Assembly: GCA_934621885.1 (NCBI GenBank)
Contig: CAKTUH010000003.1
Span: 12,227 to 76,226 of the forward strand
Direction of reading: 5' to 3'
DNA length: 64,000 nt
Origin: an uncultured Collinsella sp.
GTDB lineage: Bacteria > Actinomycetota > Coriobacteriia > Coriobacteriales > Coriobacteriaceae
Shown: one piece after another, positions 17,644 through 26,221 of the stretch
Layout: every line of letters begins with the position of its first letter
Numbering within the stretch: the stretch's first letter is position 1
Notes under the pieces: generated by a model
Told to the model about the DNA's origin: nothing
The model's input: the letters and a program-made list of their open reading frames with translations, nothing else
The model's database searches: none
Program-made: the position numbers and the translations under genes

Positions 17644-19390
17644 GGTCTAGGTATCCTCTCACGTCTGCTTCGTAGTCCTCGATAATTTGCGGTCCTGACG
17701 CGCCAAATTCAATAACGGTGTCGCCCACGAGGTCAAAGAGGGCCTCGTTGATGCTGTCGACGAGCATGTCCTCGCTCTTGCCCGACTGTGCTACCGCCGA
17801 TGCCGCCTGCACTGCGTTCTGCTCGAGCAGCGCGCGCAGATAGGCGTCTGCGGCGGGGGCGAGTGCGGGTGCGGTGCCGGCGGACATGACCGTTGCGGGT
17901 GTGGGCGCAGACGCGAGGAGCGGGGCCACGACGCCAAACTGCTCGGTGGGGATGGTCGGCTGGTCAGGTTTGTCCTGCTGTGTGGGTGCCACGGCCGGTT
18001 CGGCAATCATGTTGGCCGCGGGTTCGGCTTCCGGTTGCCCGGAGCCTGCTTCCTCGGCTTTCGCAAGTGTGTCGTCCTCGCGCTCCTCGTCGATCAAAAG
18101 CGCCTCGCGCGTCTGTGCGGCGGCACTTCGGATATGCCCCAGCTGGCTCAGGTCGATATCGATCTTAACGGGCTGGTGTGCGGCATCCCACGAAAGCCAT
18201 GCCGCGATCTCGTCGTCGATGATCTTGGCCAGATATTTGGGGACCTTCTCTTCCTTAAGGGGATGAGTGGGGTCCAACGCAAGGCGCAGGCGCTGGTCGC
18301 AAGCGCGCATCATCTCACCGAGCTTGCTGCTCTTCTGCCTGCTGCCGTGGATGCGCATGCACTCCCAAAAGCCGTTTTGGCAACGATAGATATGGATGGG
18401 GTCCAAGCGATATTCGCAGTCCTCGTGGCGCTCGGGCGCAAAGAACACGGCCGAGGCAAACATGGTGTAGGGCATGGCCGTCTCCTCCCCAAACAAGCTC
18501 GCTACGATGCTGGCCTTTCGGTGCGTGTCATAGTAGCGCGCCATGCGGACATACACGGCGCATGCCACGTGACGCAGGTCGCGATGGTGGGAACGGTCGA
18601 GCCGTGAGTTATTCAGGCTATACGTGGAGAGCGCGTTGATGGCGGCCATGAGCCGCTCCTCACGCGCCTCATCGGGCGGAAGGGGGAGCGCGGGCTCGGA
18701 GGCTTTGCGACGTTTGGGAGCTTGGGTTGACGGCGCCGGCGCAAGGTCTCGCGCCGCGCGACGCAGCTCGATAAGGGCGTTGTCGAACATGACGGTTTTA
18801 GAGTCGCGAAGCAGCTCGGGGTCGAGCTCGTGGAACACGGCGTAGTCCTGCAGCCACACGCGTGCGAACCGGTCGATGCCGGGTTCAAAGGCGCGATAGG
18901 CATCCCAAAATGCCTTGATCTTGTCATAGCCGTCACGCGGATTGTCGACGCCAATGCCGCAGATCAATTCGTAGAGATACAGAAAGGCAAACGAGGTCGA
19001 TGTCTCCTCGATATTGCCGCGGCGCACTTGGGCACGCCAGGTAAAGTAGCCGCGCAGCTGTCGATCGCTCATGGCATTGTAGGTGGGAAAGTACGACTTA
19101 AAGGTGCCGTTGTAGGGGCAATCGTCCTCGAAGTCGGCCATCAGCAGACCTTGGCGGTAAAAGAGCTCAGCCTCCGATAGCCAACGCCCCGCGCCGCCTT
19201 TGGGATCATCTTGCCAGCGTGATATCTCGCGCATCTTGCGGTACTGGTCGGGGAGGAAGTTCTGCATCTGACGACCGGTCTTGAGAATCGGCTCGTCAGC
19301 ATAGATTTCGTTTGAGAAGCGGGCGGACTGATGGGTCCGGGCCTCGGCCATAATGCGCTCGATGAGCATCTTGACGTCCTGGTCGGCCAC
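17636..19390 (-). CDS. TerB-N/TerB-C-like protein, first gene of the module
   Basis: A 584-residue protein. Residues about 50-260 fit the TerB-N type: SYFPTYNAMSDRQLRGYFTWR and the FAFLYLYELICGIG segment are characteristic. A middle region includes a basic stretch (APKRRK) and a predicted helical part. Residues about 440-510 are low-complexity Pro/Ala, and the last 80 or so look like TerB-C. I see no central TerB metal-binding domain with certainty. Such proteins have been reported beside P-loop ATPases and helicases in predicted stress or phage-response islands. The start is GTG 19390, with GAGAGG upstream. It heads the three-gene module. Confidence 0.75.
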   Translation of the reverse strand: MADQDVKMLIERIMAEARTHQSARFSNEIYADEPILKTGRQMQNFLPDQYRKMREISRWQDDPKGGAGRWLSEAELFYRQGLLMADFEDDCPYNGTFKSYFPTYNAMSDRQLRGYFTWRAQVRRGNIEETSTSFAFLYLYELICGIGVDNPRDGYDKIKAFWDAYRAFEPGIDRFARVWLQDYAVFHELDPELLRDSKTVMFDNALIELRRAARDLAPAPSTQAPKRRKASEPALPLPPDEAREERLMAAINALSTYSLNNSRLDRSHHRDLRHVACAVYVRMARYYDTHRKASIVASLFGEETAMPYTMFASAVFFAPERHEDCEYRLDPIHIYRCQNGFWECMRIHGSRQKSSKLGEMMRACDQRLRLALDPTHPLKEEKVPKYLAKIIDDEIAAWLSWDAAHQPVKIDIDLSQLGHIRSAAAQTREALLIDEEREDDTLAKAEEAGSGQPEAEPAANMIAEPAVAPTQQDKPDQPTIPTEQFGVVAPLLASAPTPATVMSAGTAPALAPAADAYLRALLEQNAVQAASAVAQSGKSEDMLVDSINEALFDLVGDTVIEFGASGPQIIEDYEADVRGYLDHE

Positions 19391-19428
19391 CGCCCTCTCC
19401 TCTCCCTATATGGTGTCGGTGACCTCAT

Positions 19429-19437
19429 ATCATAGCA
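19429..19437 (-). promoter_or_regulatory. Extended -10 promoter of the TerB module
   Basis: On the minus strand TGCTATGAT gives an extended -10 (TGn plus TATGAT), about 39 bases before the GTG start of the TerB-like gene. I see no convincing -35, which an extended -10 can do without. Confidence 0.45.
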
Positions 19438-19478
19438 CAGCATCAAACAGGTGTTCGAGATATCACTATGCAGATAGT

Positions 19479-20195
19479 TTAGAACAGGAGGGCGTAGATG
19501 ACCGCCACGACGACGGAAGGGAGCATGTTGGCCGTGCGGAAGGTCTGAGGTCGAATAAGGTTAACGCCAACACAGAAGATGAGCATGGAGCCCACAAGCG
19601 AAAGGCTGTCGAGGGCTGCGGTGGTCATGATGGGGGAGAGCGCGCCGGCAAAAAGCGTGATCGTGCCCTGGAATACGGCAACGGGCAGGGCTGAGAAGAT
19701 GCAGCCGCGGCCAAGCGAGGCCGTCATGGTGCAGACGATGATGCAGTCCAGCGCGCCCTTCAGGGCAAGCGTGGACCAGTCGCCGAGCAGGCCGTCCTGA
19801 ATCGATCCTACGATGGCCATGGCGCCGATACACACGGTGAGCGATGTCGAGACAAAGGCGTTGGTGAACTCGTTGTCGCCTTCGCTGCCGGTTTTGCGCT
19901 TGAGCCATTCGCCGAGGTTCTCGATGGCGGCCTCCAGGTTGATGGCCTCGCCGATGAGCGAACCGAGGGCAAATGAGACGATAAGCATGGTGGTGCCGGT
20001 GGTCGTCAACGCCGCTCCATCGATAACGAGCATCTTTTGCATGGTGCCGCCCAGGCCGATAAACAGAACGCACAACCCCGACGCCTTCATGAGCGTGTCT
20101 TGGATGCGGGGCGTAATGAAGCGCCCACCCATGAGACCCAACAGGCCGCCCGCGATCAAAAGCGCGACGTTGATGATCGTTCCTAAACCCGGCAT
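19479..20195 (-). CDS. DUF554 (YdfK-like) membrane protein
   Basis: A 238-residue integral membrane protein with about seven hydrophobic segments. It begins with PGLGTIINVALLIAGGLLG and contains GLCVLFIGLGGTMQ and SFALGSLIGEAINLE, which are typical of DUF554. The family is thought to be transport-related but its substrate is not known. I place the start at ATG 20195 with GGAGGG upstream; the frame continues to 20219. It is separated by 89 bases from the secreted-protein gene upstream, so it may be the end of that transcript or an independent unit. Confidence 0.85.
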   Translation of the reverse strand: MPGLGTIINVALLIAGGLLGLMGGRFITPRIQDTLMKASGLCVLFIGLGGTMQKMLVIDGAALTTTGTTMLIVSFALGSLIGEAINLEAAIENLGEWLKRKTGSEGDNEFTNAFVSTSLTVCIGAMAIVGSIQDGLLGDWSTLALKGALDCIIVCTMTASLGRGCIFSALPVAVFQGTITLFAGALSPIMTTAALDSLSLVGSMLIFCVGVNLIRPQTFRTANMLPSVVVAVIYALLF

Positions 20196-20284
20196 GAACC
20201 CTCCTGTAATTGATGCCAACGCGGCAATCGTAGCAGAACGGGGAGGGGAGCGCTCAGTATCCGAGCCAAGCGGCGGTTAGCGGT

Positions 20285-21682
20285 TTACAGGACGGGACTA
20301 AAGTCGAAGCGCAGCGTCATGAGGTGCTGCGGAGATTCGATGGCTGCGGCAATAATGCTGGCATCTCGTACACGATCGAATCCTTCAAGTTCCATCTGAT
20401 AGGGGAAGTCTTCTTGGACACCGATGCGCCGCGGAACCAAAAGCTTGGTTCCATCGAATTCTTCGGTTCGCGTTCCGTCTGCTGCAACGGAATAAAGGTG
20501 TAACTTGGCGGACGTTGCGGCATCAAGTGCCGAGATAGCTTGGATATCGTTCGATGCGCTCCTTGCTCCCACTGCTGTAAGTGCCGTAGGCGCGACGACT
20601 TCACCCGAAGGCAAAAAGACGAGCTCGACGGTATTGGGGAATGCGATGAGGATATTTTTGCGGCGGGGCGCATCGGCAGCGACTGGCTCAATGCTTGCGG
20701 CATCGACGGTTTCCGCGTGGTCGAGCGCGACCATCATGCAACAGTTGCCTTCGTCGACATCTGGGGGAGCGGCAAAGTCCAGGCCGCCTTTCGGTTGGGA
20801 ATCGCCTAATTCGGTGGCGGTGCCGTCTGGCTTCTCGAGAGGAGCCGCAGCGTTGTCTTCTGATGATGCATCGTCTGCATCGTCAACATGTGCCGGTGCG
20901 TCTGCGACCTCGTCTTTGGGGGATTTGTCATTATCGCTAGATATGGGAGCAGCAATCCCGACGGACCCCACTCCGTGCCATGTCATTTGGAGCAGCGCCG
21001 GATCGGCGAGAATGCGCTGCACGTCTTGCGCCTGGGTATCGATATTGATGGGGGCGGGTTCCGATCCGCGCACGAGGCTAAGCGAGCCCTTCTGTGTATT
21101 GCTTTGAGCCTCTTGGTCGTCCGTGCCGTTCGCAAAGAACAACAGAGGCGCGTCTCCCGTTGCGATGGCGTCGGTGTCCGCCTTGGTCAGTCGCAGCGAT
21201 GCCGTAAAGGAGATGATGGGCTGCGCGCCATCGACATTCGAGGGAACGCAGCCCAGGCATACACCTCCTTCTTTCTCATGGGCCGCGCTGTCGAAGACGA
21301 CCTTTGCCCCGTTCGCCGAGTCATCGACCGAGGCGATATCGATGCGCAGTTCTATGTCGCATGGGTCGCCATCGGAGTCGACCGCAACCGATTTCCATGT
21401 GCAGATGGCGCAACCCGCCTGGGGGCCGTTCTCCTTATCCGGACGCTCGGTATCCACGACTATCGAGTCGGCCGTATTGCGGTGAAGGCATCCCGAGGTT
21501 CGGACCGTGGCATGTGCGAGCGAAAAACGTTGGCAGGCGACGATACCCGACGAATTCGCCACGGGGTTCAGAGCTTGCGGTAAGGAGTTTGCCGTGGCGG
21601 GCGTCGCCCAAGCGGCGAGAGGCGTACCGCTCGCCAGTGCGCTGCAGAGCGCGGCAACGGGCAAAAGGTTTTTGGGTGCCAT
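20285..21682 (-). CDS. Large secreted protein, unknown function
   Basis: A 465-residue protein with a signal peptide (MAPKNLLPVAALCSALASG, cleavage likely after the Ala-rich ATPATA). The mature part has several Cys pairs (CAIC near 95, CLGC near 145, NCC near 310) and an acidic, Asp/Ala-rich stretch around 260-300 that looks like a linker. It has no cell-wall sorting signal and no family I recognise. Beta-rich segments of the form RLTKADTDAI suggest an extracellular beta-sandwich protein. It is last in a run of five minus-strand genes encoding small cytoplasmic, membrane and surface proteins. Confidence 0.75.
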   Translation of the reverse strand: MAPKNLLPVAALCSALASGTPLAAWATPATANSLPQALNPVANSSGIVACQRFSLAHATVRTSGCLHRNTADSIVVDTERPDKENGPQAGCAICTWKSVAVDSDGDPCDIELRIDIASVDDSANGAKVVFDSAAHEKEGGVCLGCVPSNVDGAQPIISFTASLRLTKADTDAIATGDAPLLFFANGTDDQEAQSNTQKGSLSLVRGSEPAPINIDTQAQDVQRILADPALLQMTWHGVGSVGIAAPISSDNDKSPKDEVADAPAHVDDADDASSEDNAAAPLEKPDGTATELGDSQPKGGLDFAAPPDVDEGNCCMMVALDHAETVDAASIEPVAADAPRRKNILIAFPNTVELVFLPSGEVVAPTALTAVGARSASNDIQAISALDAATSAKLHLYSVAADGTRTEEFDGTKLLVPRRIGVQEDFPYQMELEGFDRVRDASIIAAAIESPQHLMTLRFDFSPVL

Positions 21683-21721
21683 GGTTCTCCTATCTATTCC
21701 GCGTGCTCCGGTCGTGCTTGG

Positions 21722-21982
21722 CTATTGGTTGCGTTTGATGTGCAGGCCAAGGCATGTCAGTCCTGCTCCCGCCGTGGCGACGCCTACCGCAATGAGTTGC
21801 CGGGTGTCGCTTGTCTGAGCGAGCGGCTCGTGACGGCCGTCGCGATTAAGGCCCGAAAGGTCGACGGTCACTTCTGTGGCCGCCTGCGCTTGCTCTTGTT
21901 GAGCAAAGGCCATGGCAGGTGCGGACGCCAAGATGCCGACGATGGCGGCCAGTGCAATCGCCTTAGGACGTGGCGTGCGCAC
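21722..21982 (-). CDS. Small sortase-type surface protein
   Basis: An 86-residue protein. After a GTG start at 21982 comes a signal peptide (AIALAAIVGILASAPAMAFA), then about 25 residues of mature sequence, then LAQTS-D, a hydrophobic helix (LIAVGVATAGAGLTCLGL) and a KRNQ tail. This is the layout of a sortase sorting signal with LAQTS in place of LPxTG; the Ser replacing Gly is unusual. The start overlaps the upstream secreted-protein gene by 20 bases and has no clear ribosome site, so it may depend on coupling. With so short a mature region it may be a pilus-like minor subunit or a lysis-site peptide; function is unknown. Confidence 0.6.
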   Translation of the reverse strand: MRTPRPKAIALAAIVGILASAPAMAFAQQEQAQAATEVTVDLSGLNRDGRHEPLAQTSDTRQLIAVGVATAGAGLTCLGLHIKRNQ

Positions 21983-22565
21983 CGGGCTCGACCGTCCAGG
22001 TGATGCTTGCCACTTGATCTCCCGTACCGGTGGCGTGGTAGATGTCACGCGTGACGCGGGCGACGTGGCCACTCACATTGAGCTTGATTTTGTCCGTTCC
22101 GTCGGCAATGCCCTGGTACTTCATGTCGAAGCTTGCGTCTTTGGAAAGATCGAGGCCCGTAGTCTGAGTCGCCGAGCTGGCATCCTTTTCTGCCTTATCG
22201 GGGCCAACCTTAAAATCGATGGAGTTCTGGGCCGAGCCCTTCTTTGCATCTGCAACGATTGTCCAGTCGTTCTTGGCCGTGACCTTCATGTTAGTGACGT
22301 GGATGCCATATGCCGAGAGGTTGTCGATGGTAATCGTCTTGTCGGAGGGTCCTACAAGCGTTCCGTCGGCATTGGCGGCAAAGGGGATGACCGTTGGCGC
22401 CTTAAACGAAACATTGCTAATGTCGGCCTTCACCGTCACATCGGTGGTTCCAACGCGCACCTCTGCGATGGCCGCCGTTGGCGCGGCGCCCATCGCAAGT
22501 GCGAGCGTAAGCCCTGCGCCCACGACGAGTGCCCTGGCTCCGCTCCGGTTCATGGGTGTGTTCAT
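21963..22565 (-). CDS. Secreted beta-rich surface protein
   Basis: A 200-residue protein with a signal peptide (ALVVGAGLTLALAMGAAPTA). The mature part resembles the secreted repeat or fibre-type proteins of Gram-positive surfaces: VTVKADISNVSFKAP at the start and ASITWTV near the end, which is reminiscent of the WxL end motif but not a match. It contains no Cys. AAAGGA lies upstream of the ATG at 22565. It is third of five genes in a cluster and is followed immediately by the small sortase-type gene. Confidence 0.75.
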   Translation of the reverse strand: MNTPMNRSGARALVVGAGLTLALAMGAAPTAAIAEVRVGTTDVTVKADISNVSFKAPTVIPFAANADGTLVGPSDKTITIDNLSAYGIHVTNMKVTAKNDWTIVADAKKGSAQNSIDFKVGPDKAEKDASSATQTTGLDLSKDASFDMKYQGIADGTDKIKLNVSGHVARVTRDIYHATGTGDQVASITWTVEPGAHATS

Positions 22566-22652
22566 AATCGATCCTTTCTGCTCGTCACGGACTGTTTCCG
22601 TGATGGTTGGACGAATGGGGACAGGGTGCTGCCCCTGCGAGCGCGTCTGCCA

Positions 22653-23162
22653 CTAGCCTTCTGCCTGGGCCACCCGCACTTTGACGCGCGTCGGATTGCC
22701 GTGGGTGTCGTAGGTCTTGGCATCGAGTGCCTGAATCTCGATATATGCCTCGCCTTCTTGGATATCGCCGGCGGGGCAGGCCTCAACCGTCTTGCCGGCT
22801 TCGACCACACCGGACTCATAGATGGTCTCGTCGTTTTGAATCACGCGAAAGCGCTGGGGAAACTTGTTGTCTTGGACGTTTTGCACGTTGACGCGCAACT
22901 TGCCGTCTTCCTGCAACTGTGCGACCGGCGCGACCGAGATCGTCATCATGTTGTCGCGGACGATGGCGTCGAGCTCATCCTGGATTTCTTGGCGCGATTT
23001 ACCCTCTGCCGTCGTGACTGAGGCGCCCGCTTCGGGCACGGGCTGCGACTGCCAGGCGTATAGCCCTACGGCGATGAGGGCGCAGACGATAGCCAGGCAG
23101 ACAACGACGAGTTTCTTGCGACGCCCCAGCCCTGCAAGGCGGGGTGGCTTCTTCGCACTCAT
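22653..23162 (-). CDS. Single-pass membrane protein with extracytoplasmic beta domain
   Basis: A 169-residue protein. A basic N-terminus (GLGRRKK) and a membrane segment (LVVVCLAIVCALIAVGLYAW, residues about 19-38) are followed by an extracytoplasmic domain rich in beta strands (LRVNVQNVQDN, TRVKVRVAQ). It could be a membrane assembly partner for the secreted proteins downstream. The ATG overlaps the TGA of the preceding 98-residue gene by four bases, a coupled arrangement. I recognise no family. Confidence 0.75.
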   Translation of the reverse strand: MSAKKPPRLAGLGRRKKLVVVCLAIVCALIAVGLYAWQSQPVPEAGASVTTAEGKSRQEIQDELDAIVRDNMMTISVAPVAQLQEDGKLRVNVQNVQDNKFPQRFRVIQNDETIYESGVVEAGKTVEACPAGDIQEGEAYIEIQALDAKTYDTHGNPTRVKVRVAQAEG

Positions 23163-23455
23163 GCGGCGTCCTTGGTGGTGTAGACACGTGCGAACGTGGA
23201 CGGGTCCGCTCCAAAGAGCATGTGAAGCATCAGGCGGCGCGAGTAGATGAGCTCGTCGAAGTCGTGAGGGAGCTCGATGTTGTGGATACGCGCGATGTGG
23301 TGGGCGAGCGCCGAGAACGACTCGGGGTCGCAGATAACATCGGTGGTGACGTGGTAGACCGCCGTATCGGGGAACGCCTCTTCGTCGAAAGGCAGGAGAT
23401 AGGGATCGTCGTCGACCTCGACGGCGACGCCGTACTGGGGCCAGTAATATGCCAT
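23159..23455 (-). CDS. Small cytoplasmic protein, first gene of the surface cluster
   Basis: A 98-residue acidic protein without signal or membrane segment. It starts MAYYWPQYG, has an Asp/Pro-rich stretch (VDDDPYLLPFDEE) and ends in a helical part (DELIYSRRLMLHMLFGA). I recognise no family. GGGAGG lies before the ATG at 23455. It is the head of the cluster, is divergent from the dehydrogenase gene at 23802, and probably carries the promoter for the five genes that follow. Confidence 0.7.
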   Translation of the reverse strand: MAYYWPQYGVAVEVDDDPYLLPFDEEAFPDTAVYHVTTDVICDPESFSALAHHIARIHNIELPHDFDELIYSRRLMLHMLFGADPSTFARVYTTKDAA

Positions 23456-23801
23456 GGGAACCTCCCTGCTTCTGGGGCCAAAACTTCCGTTGGTTTTGGC
23501 TGTTGATGCCGACCGTATCAGTCACTACTTGACCAATTTCTGACCAAATGCTTGACGGATTGACATCTCCGCAGGTAAAAGATGGCAAAAAATACTTCAA
23601 CTTTTTTCGAGCGACAATTGCGTGGTCGCTGGCGGTAAAGCGACATGTGTCAAAAGCATCGTCTGCCGAGTAAACCTTGCCGCTCGCCGAATTGCACGAA
23701 CGTAAAAATCGACAATTATGGAGGCGGTCTCGAACACGTCGACGAAACGATGCGGTAACATCTCCCTGCAAACACTGTAGTTAGCTAAAGGGGGAGTTCG
23801 C
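23456..23801. promoter_or_regulatory. Divergent control region, 346 bases, no gene
   Basis: The region between the surface cluster and the dehydrogenase operon. TGACCAA occurs twice (23530-23536 and 23541-23547, 11 bases apart), close to the cluster start and possibly an operator. A TTGACA lies at 23560-23565, but I see no well-spaced -10 with it. GGGGGAG at 23790-23796 is the ribosome site of the dehydrogenase gene. I see nothing coding. Confidence 0.4.
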
Positions 23802-25403
23802 GTGTCTGCAACCATCAAACCCTTCACCGACGAGTTCGAGGAGTATGGCCGCGATGAGTCTCGCACATCGGGCGAGGCCTCGAGCATCTCGTTTCCGACA
23901 ACGGAGGACGAGGTCCGCGCCATTTTGAAAAAGCTCCATGCCGAGCGTGTCCCGGTGACGGTTCAGGGTGCCCGGACCGGTCTTGCCGCCGGCGCCGTGC
24001 CTCATGGCGGTCACATTCTCAATACTTCCCGTATGAATCGCTACCTAGGCATTCGCCGCGATGAGCAGGGCCGCTTTCTTTTGCGCGTGGCGCCCGGCGT
24101 CGTGCTGTCTGAACTGCGCAAGCAACTGGGCAAGAAAGTGCTGCCGACTGCCGGCTGGGACCAGGCATCGCTTGAGGCCTACGAGGAGTTCCAGGAAGCT
24201 CCCGAGCAATTCTTTCCTACCGATCCCACCGAGGCATCTGCCTGCCTGGGCGGTATGGCGGCATGCAACGCTTCCGGCGCCCGTAGCTACGCTTACGGCC
24301 CCATGCGCCCTCACGTCACGGGCCTTCATGTCGCGCTGACCGATGGCGACCTGCTCGAGCTTCACCGTGGCGAGGTTTTTGCACAGGGTCGTCGCCTTTC
24401 GCTCGTCACGGTGCAGGGCCGCACGCTCGAGCTCGACCTTCCCGACTACACCATGCCCAAGACCAAAAACGCTTCGGGCTATTTCGTTGCTGACGATATG
24501 GATGCCATCGATCTGTTTATCGGTGCGTGTGGCACACTCGGCGTCATCACCGAGCTCGAGATTGCCCTGCAGGCGGCGCCTGCGGTCGTTTGGGGCGTGA
24601 GCTGCTTCTTTGACAGCGAAGACAAGGCCGTGTCCTTCACCGATTCTGTGCGTCCCGTCCTGTCCCACGCGGCTGCCATCGAATATTTCGATGCGGGCGC
24701 CCTGGATATCCTGCGTCGTCAGCGTGAACAGTCGACCGCGTTCGCCTCGCTGCCGGCGCTCGACAAAGACGTCAAGGTCTGTGTCTACGTGGAGCTCGAC
24801 TGCGACGACGAGGCCCAGGCGACTGAGGAGCTGTATCACTTGGGGTGGGTACTGGAGCTTGCGGGCGGCAGCGACGATGCGACATGGGTCGCGCGCACCG
24901 AGGTCGATCGCGAGTGTCAGCGATTCTTCCGCCATGCGGTGCCCGAGAGCGTCAACATGCTCATCGACGAGCGTCGCCGCACGGATCCCACCATCACCAA
25001 ACTGGGCTCGGACATGTCGGTGCCCAACGCACGCCTGGCCGATGTCATCGCCCTCTATCGCCGCACGTTGGCCGAAAGCGGGCTTGAGTCTGCCGCCTGG
25101 GGGCACATCGGTAACAACCATCTGCATGTGAACATTCTGCCGCGCGATGCGCAGGATTACCGCCGCGGCGGAGAACTCTTTGCCCAGTGGGCTTCCGAGG
25201 TCACGGCCATGGGCGGCGCCGTCTCCGCCGAACACGGCGTCGGCAAGATCAAGGCGGGCTTCCTGGAGACGATGTACGGCCACGAGGCCATGGTCGAGTC
25301 GGCGCGGCTCAAGCTCCAGCTCGATCCTGCCGGGCAGCTGGGTCGCGGTAACCTGTTTTCGGAGAAGCTCTTGGATGAGCTCGTCCAGAAAGGGGGCGCG
25401 TGA
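23802..25403 (+). CDS. FAD-binding lactate/glycolate dehydrogenase (GlcD/LctD family)
   Basis: A 533-residue flavoprotein. Residues about 30-240 are the FAD-binding PCMH-type domain (VTVQGARTGLAAGAVP near 45-60, CLGGMAACNASGARSYAYG near 148-166). The rest is the FAD-linked oxidase C-terminal domain, with the HIGNNHLHVNILP and SAEHGVGKIK motifs near the active site. It likely oxidises D-lactate, glycolate or a related 2-hydroxy acid. The start is GTG with a GGGGGAG site. EtfB and EtfA follow directly, so it probably passes electrons to the Etf pair in the manner of the LctBCD bifurcating complex. Confidence 0.88.
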   Translation: MSATIKPFTDEFEEYGRDESRTSGEASSISFPTTEDEVRAILKKLHAERVPVTVQGARTGLAAGAVPHGGHILNTSRMNRYLGIRRDEQGRFLLRVAPGVVLSELRKQLGKKVLPTAGWDQASLEAYEEFQEAPEQFFPTDPTEASACLGGMAACNASGARSYAYGPMRPHVTGLHVALTDGDLLELHRGEVFAQGRRLSLVTVQGRTLELDLPDYTMPKTKNASGYFVADDMDAIDLFIGACGTLGVITELEIALQAAPAVVWGVSCFFDSEDKAVSFTDSVRPVLSHAAAIEYFDAGALDILRRQREQSTAFASLPALDKDVKVCVYVELDCDDEAQATEELYHLGWVLELAGGSDDATWVARTEVDRECQRFFRHAVPESVNMLIDERRRTDPTITKLGSDMSVPNARLADVIALYRRTLAESGLESAAWGHIGNNHLHVNILPRDAQDYRRGGELFAQWASEVTAMGGAVSAEHGVGKIKAGFLETMYGHEAMVESARLKLQLDPAGQLGRGNLFSEKLLDELVQKGGA

Positions 25404-25405
25404 AG

Positions 25406-26221
25406 ATGAGCGATTTCCATATGGTGGTGTGCGTCAAGGCGGTGCCGGGCAGCACCGAGGTCAAGATGGACCCCAAGACCAATACCATCGTGCGCGATGG
25501 CAAGCAGGCGGTCATTAACCCGTTCGATGCAAGCGCTCTGGAATGCGCGCTGGCGCTGAAGGACGACTTTATCGGCTTTGGCATGGACGTGCGCGTAACG
25601 GTGGTGTCGATGGGCATCCCCGCGACCGAATCGCTATTGCGCGACTGCATCGCCCGAGGCGCCGATGACGCACTGCTGCTGACCGACCGCGCCTTTGCAG
25701 GTGCCGATACCCTGGCAACCACCTATGCCCTCAAGTGCGGTATCGAGGCGCTCGACGAGGACTTCGACCTGCTCATCTGCGGCAAGATGGCGGTGGACGG
25801 CGATACGGCCCAGATTGGCCCCGAGCTTGCCGGTGCCTTTGAGATTCCCTGCGTGACCGACGTGAGTTGCGTGCAGAGCGCGGGCTTTACGACCTGTGGT
25901 TCACTGGCGCTCGTCCACGGATGCGATGCCGGCGAGGAGACGGTGTATCTGGAGATGCCGTGCGCGATGACGACCGCCAAGGAGATCGGCCAGCTGCGCA
26001 TGCCGAGCATTGCCGGTATTCGTGCGGCCGAGGAGGCGGACGTGCGCGTGGTCAACGCTGCCGACGTGCATGCCGACCCCGCACGCTGCGGCCTCGCCGG
26101 CTCGCCGACACAGGTCGTGCGCTCGTTTGTGCCCGACCGCGACCAAACGTGCGAGGCCGTTGACGGAACGGCGTCCGAGCAGGCGGCGAAACTTGCCAAG
26201 ATTATCGAGGGGATGGCATAG
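25406..26221 (+). CDS. Electron transfer flavoprotein, beta subunit
   Basis: A 271-residue EtfB. The N-terminal motif MVVCVKAVPGSTEVK and the NPFDASALECAL segment are typical, and the LICGKMAVDGDTAQIGPELA signature is present. EtfB binds AMP or FAD and shuttles electrons to EtfA. The stop of the dehydrogenase overlaps a possible GTG at 25400, but AAAGGGGG at 25389-25396 is better spaced from ATG 25406, so I use that start. It is the middle gene of the dehydrogenase-EtfB-EtfA operon. Confidence 0.9.
   Translation: MSDFHMVVCVKAVPGSTEVKMDPKTNTIVRDGKQAVINPFDASALECALALKDDFIGFGMDVRVTVVSMGIPATESLLRDCIARGADDALLLTDRAFAGADTLATTYALKCGIEALDEDFDLLICGKMAVDGDTAQIGPELAGAFEIPCVTDVSCVQSAGFTTCGSLALVHGCDAGEETVYLEMPCAMTTAKEIGQLRMPSIAGIRAAEEADVRVVNAADVHADPARCGLAGSPTQVVRSFVPDRDQTCEAVDGTASEQAAKLAKIIEGMA

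Noticed and set aside
13778..19390. A complete type 2 BREX system
   Set aside because: Only the ATPase and helicase resemble BREX parts; no PglX methylase, PglZ or PglW/Y is present in the window.
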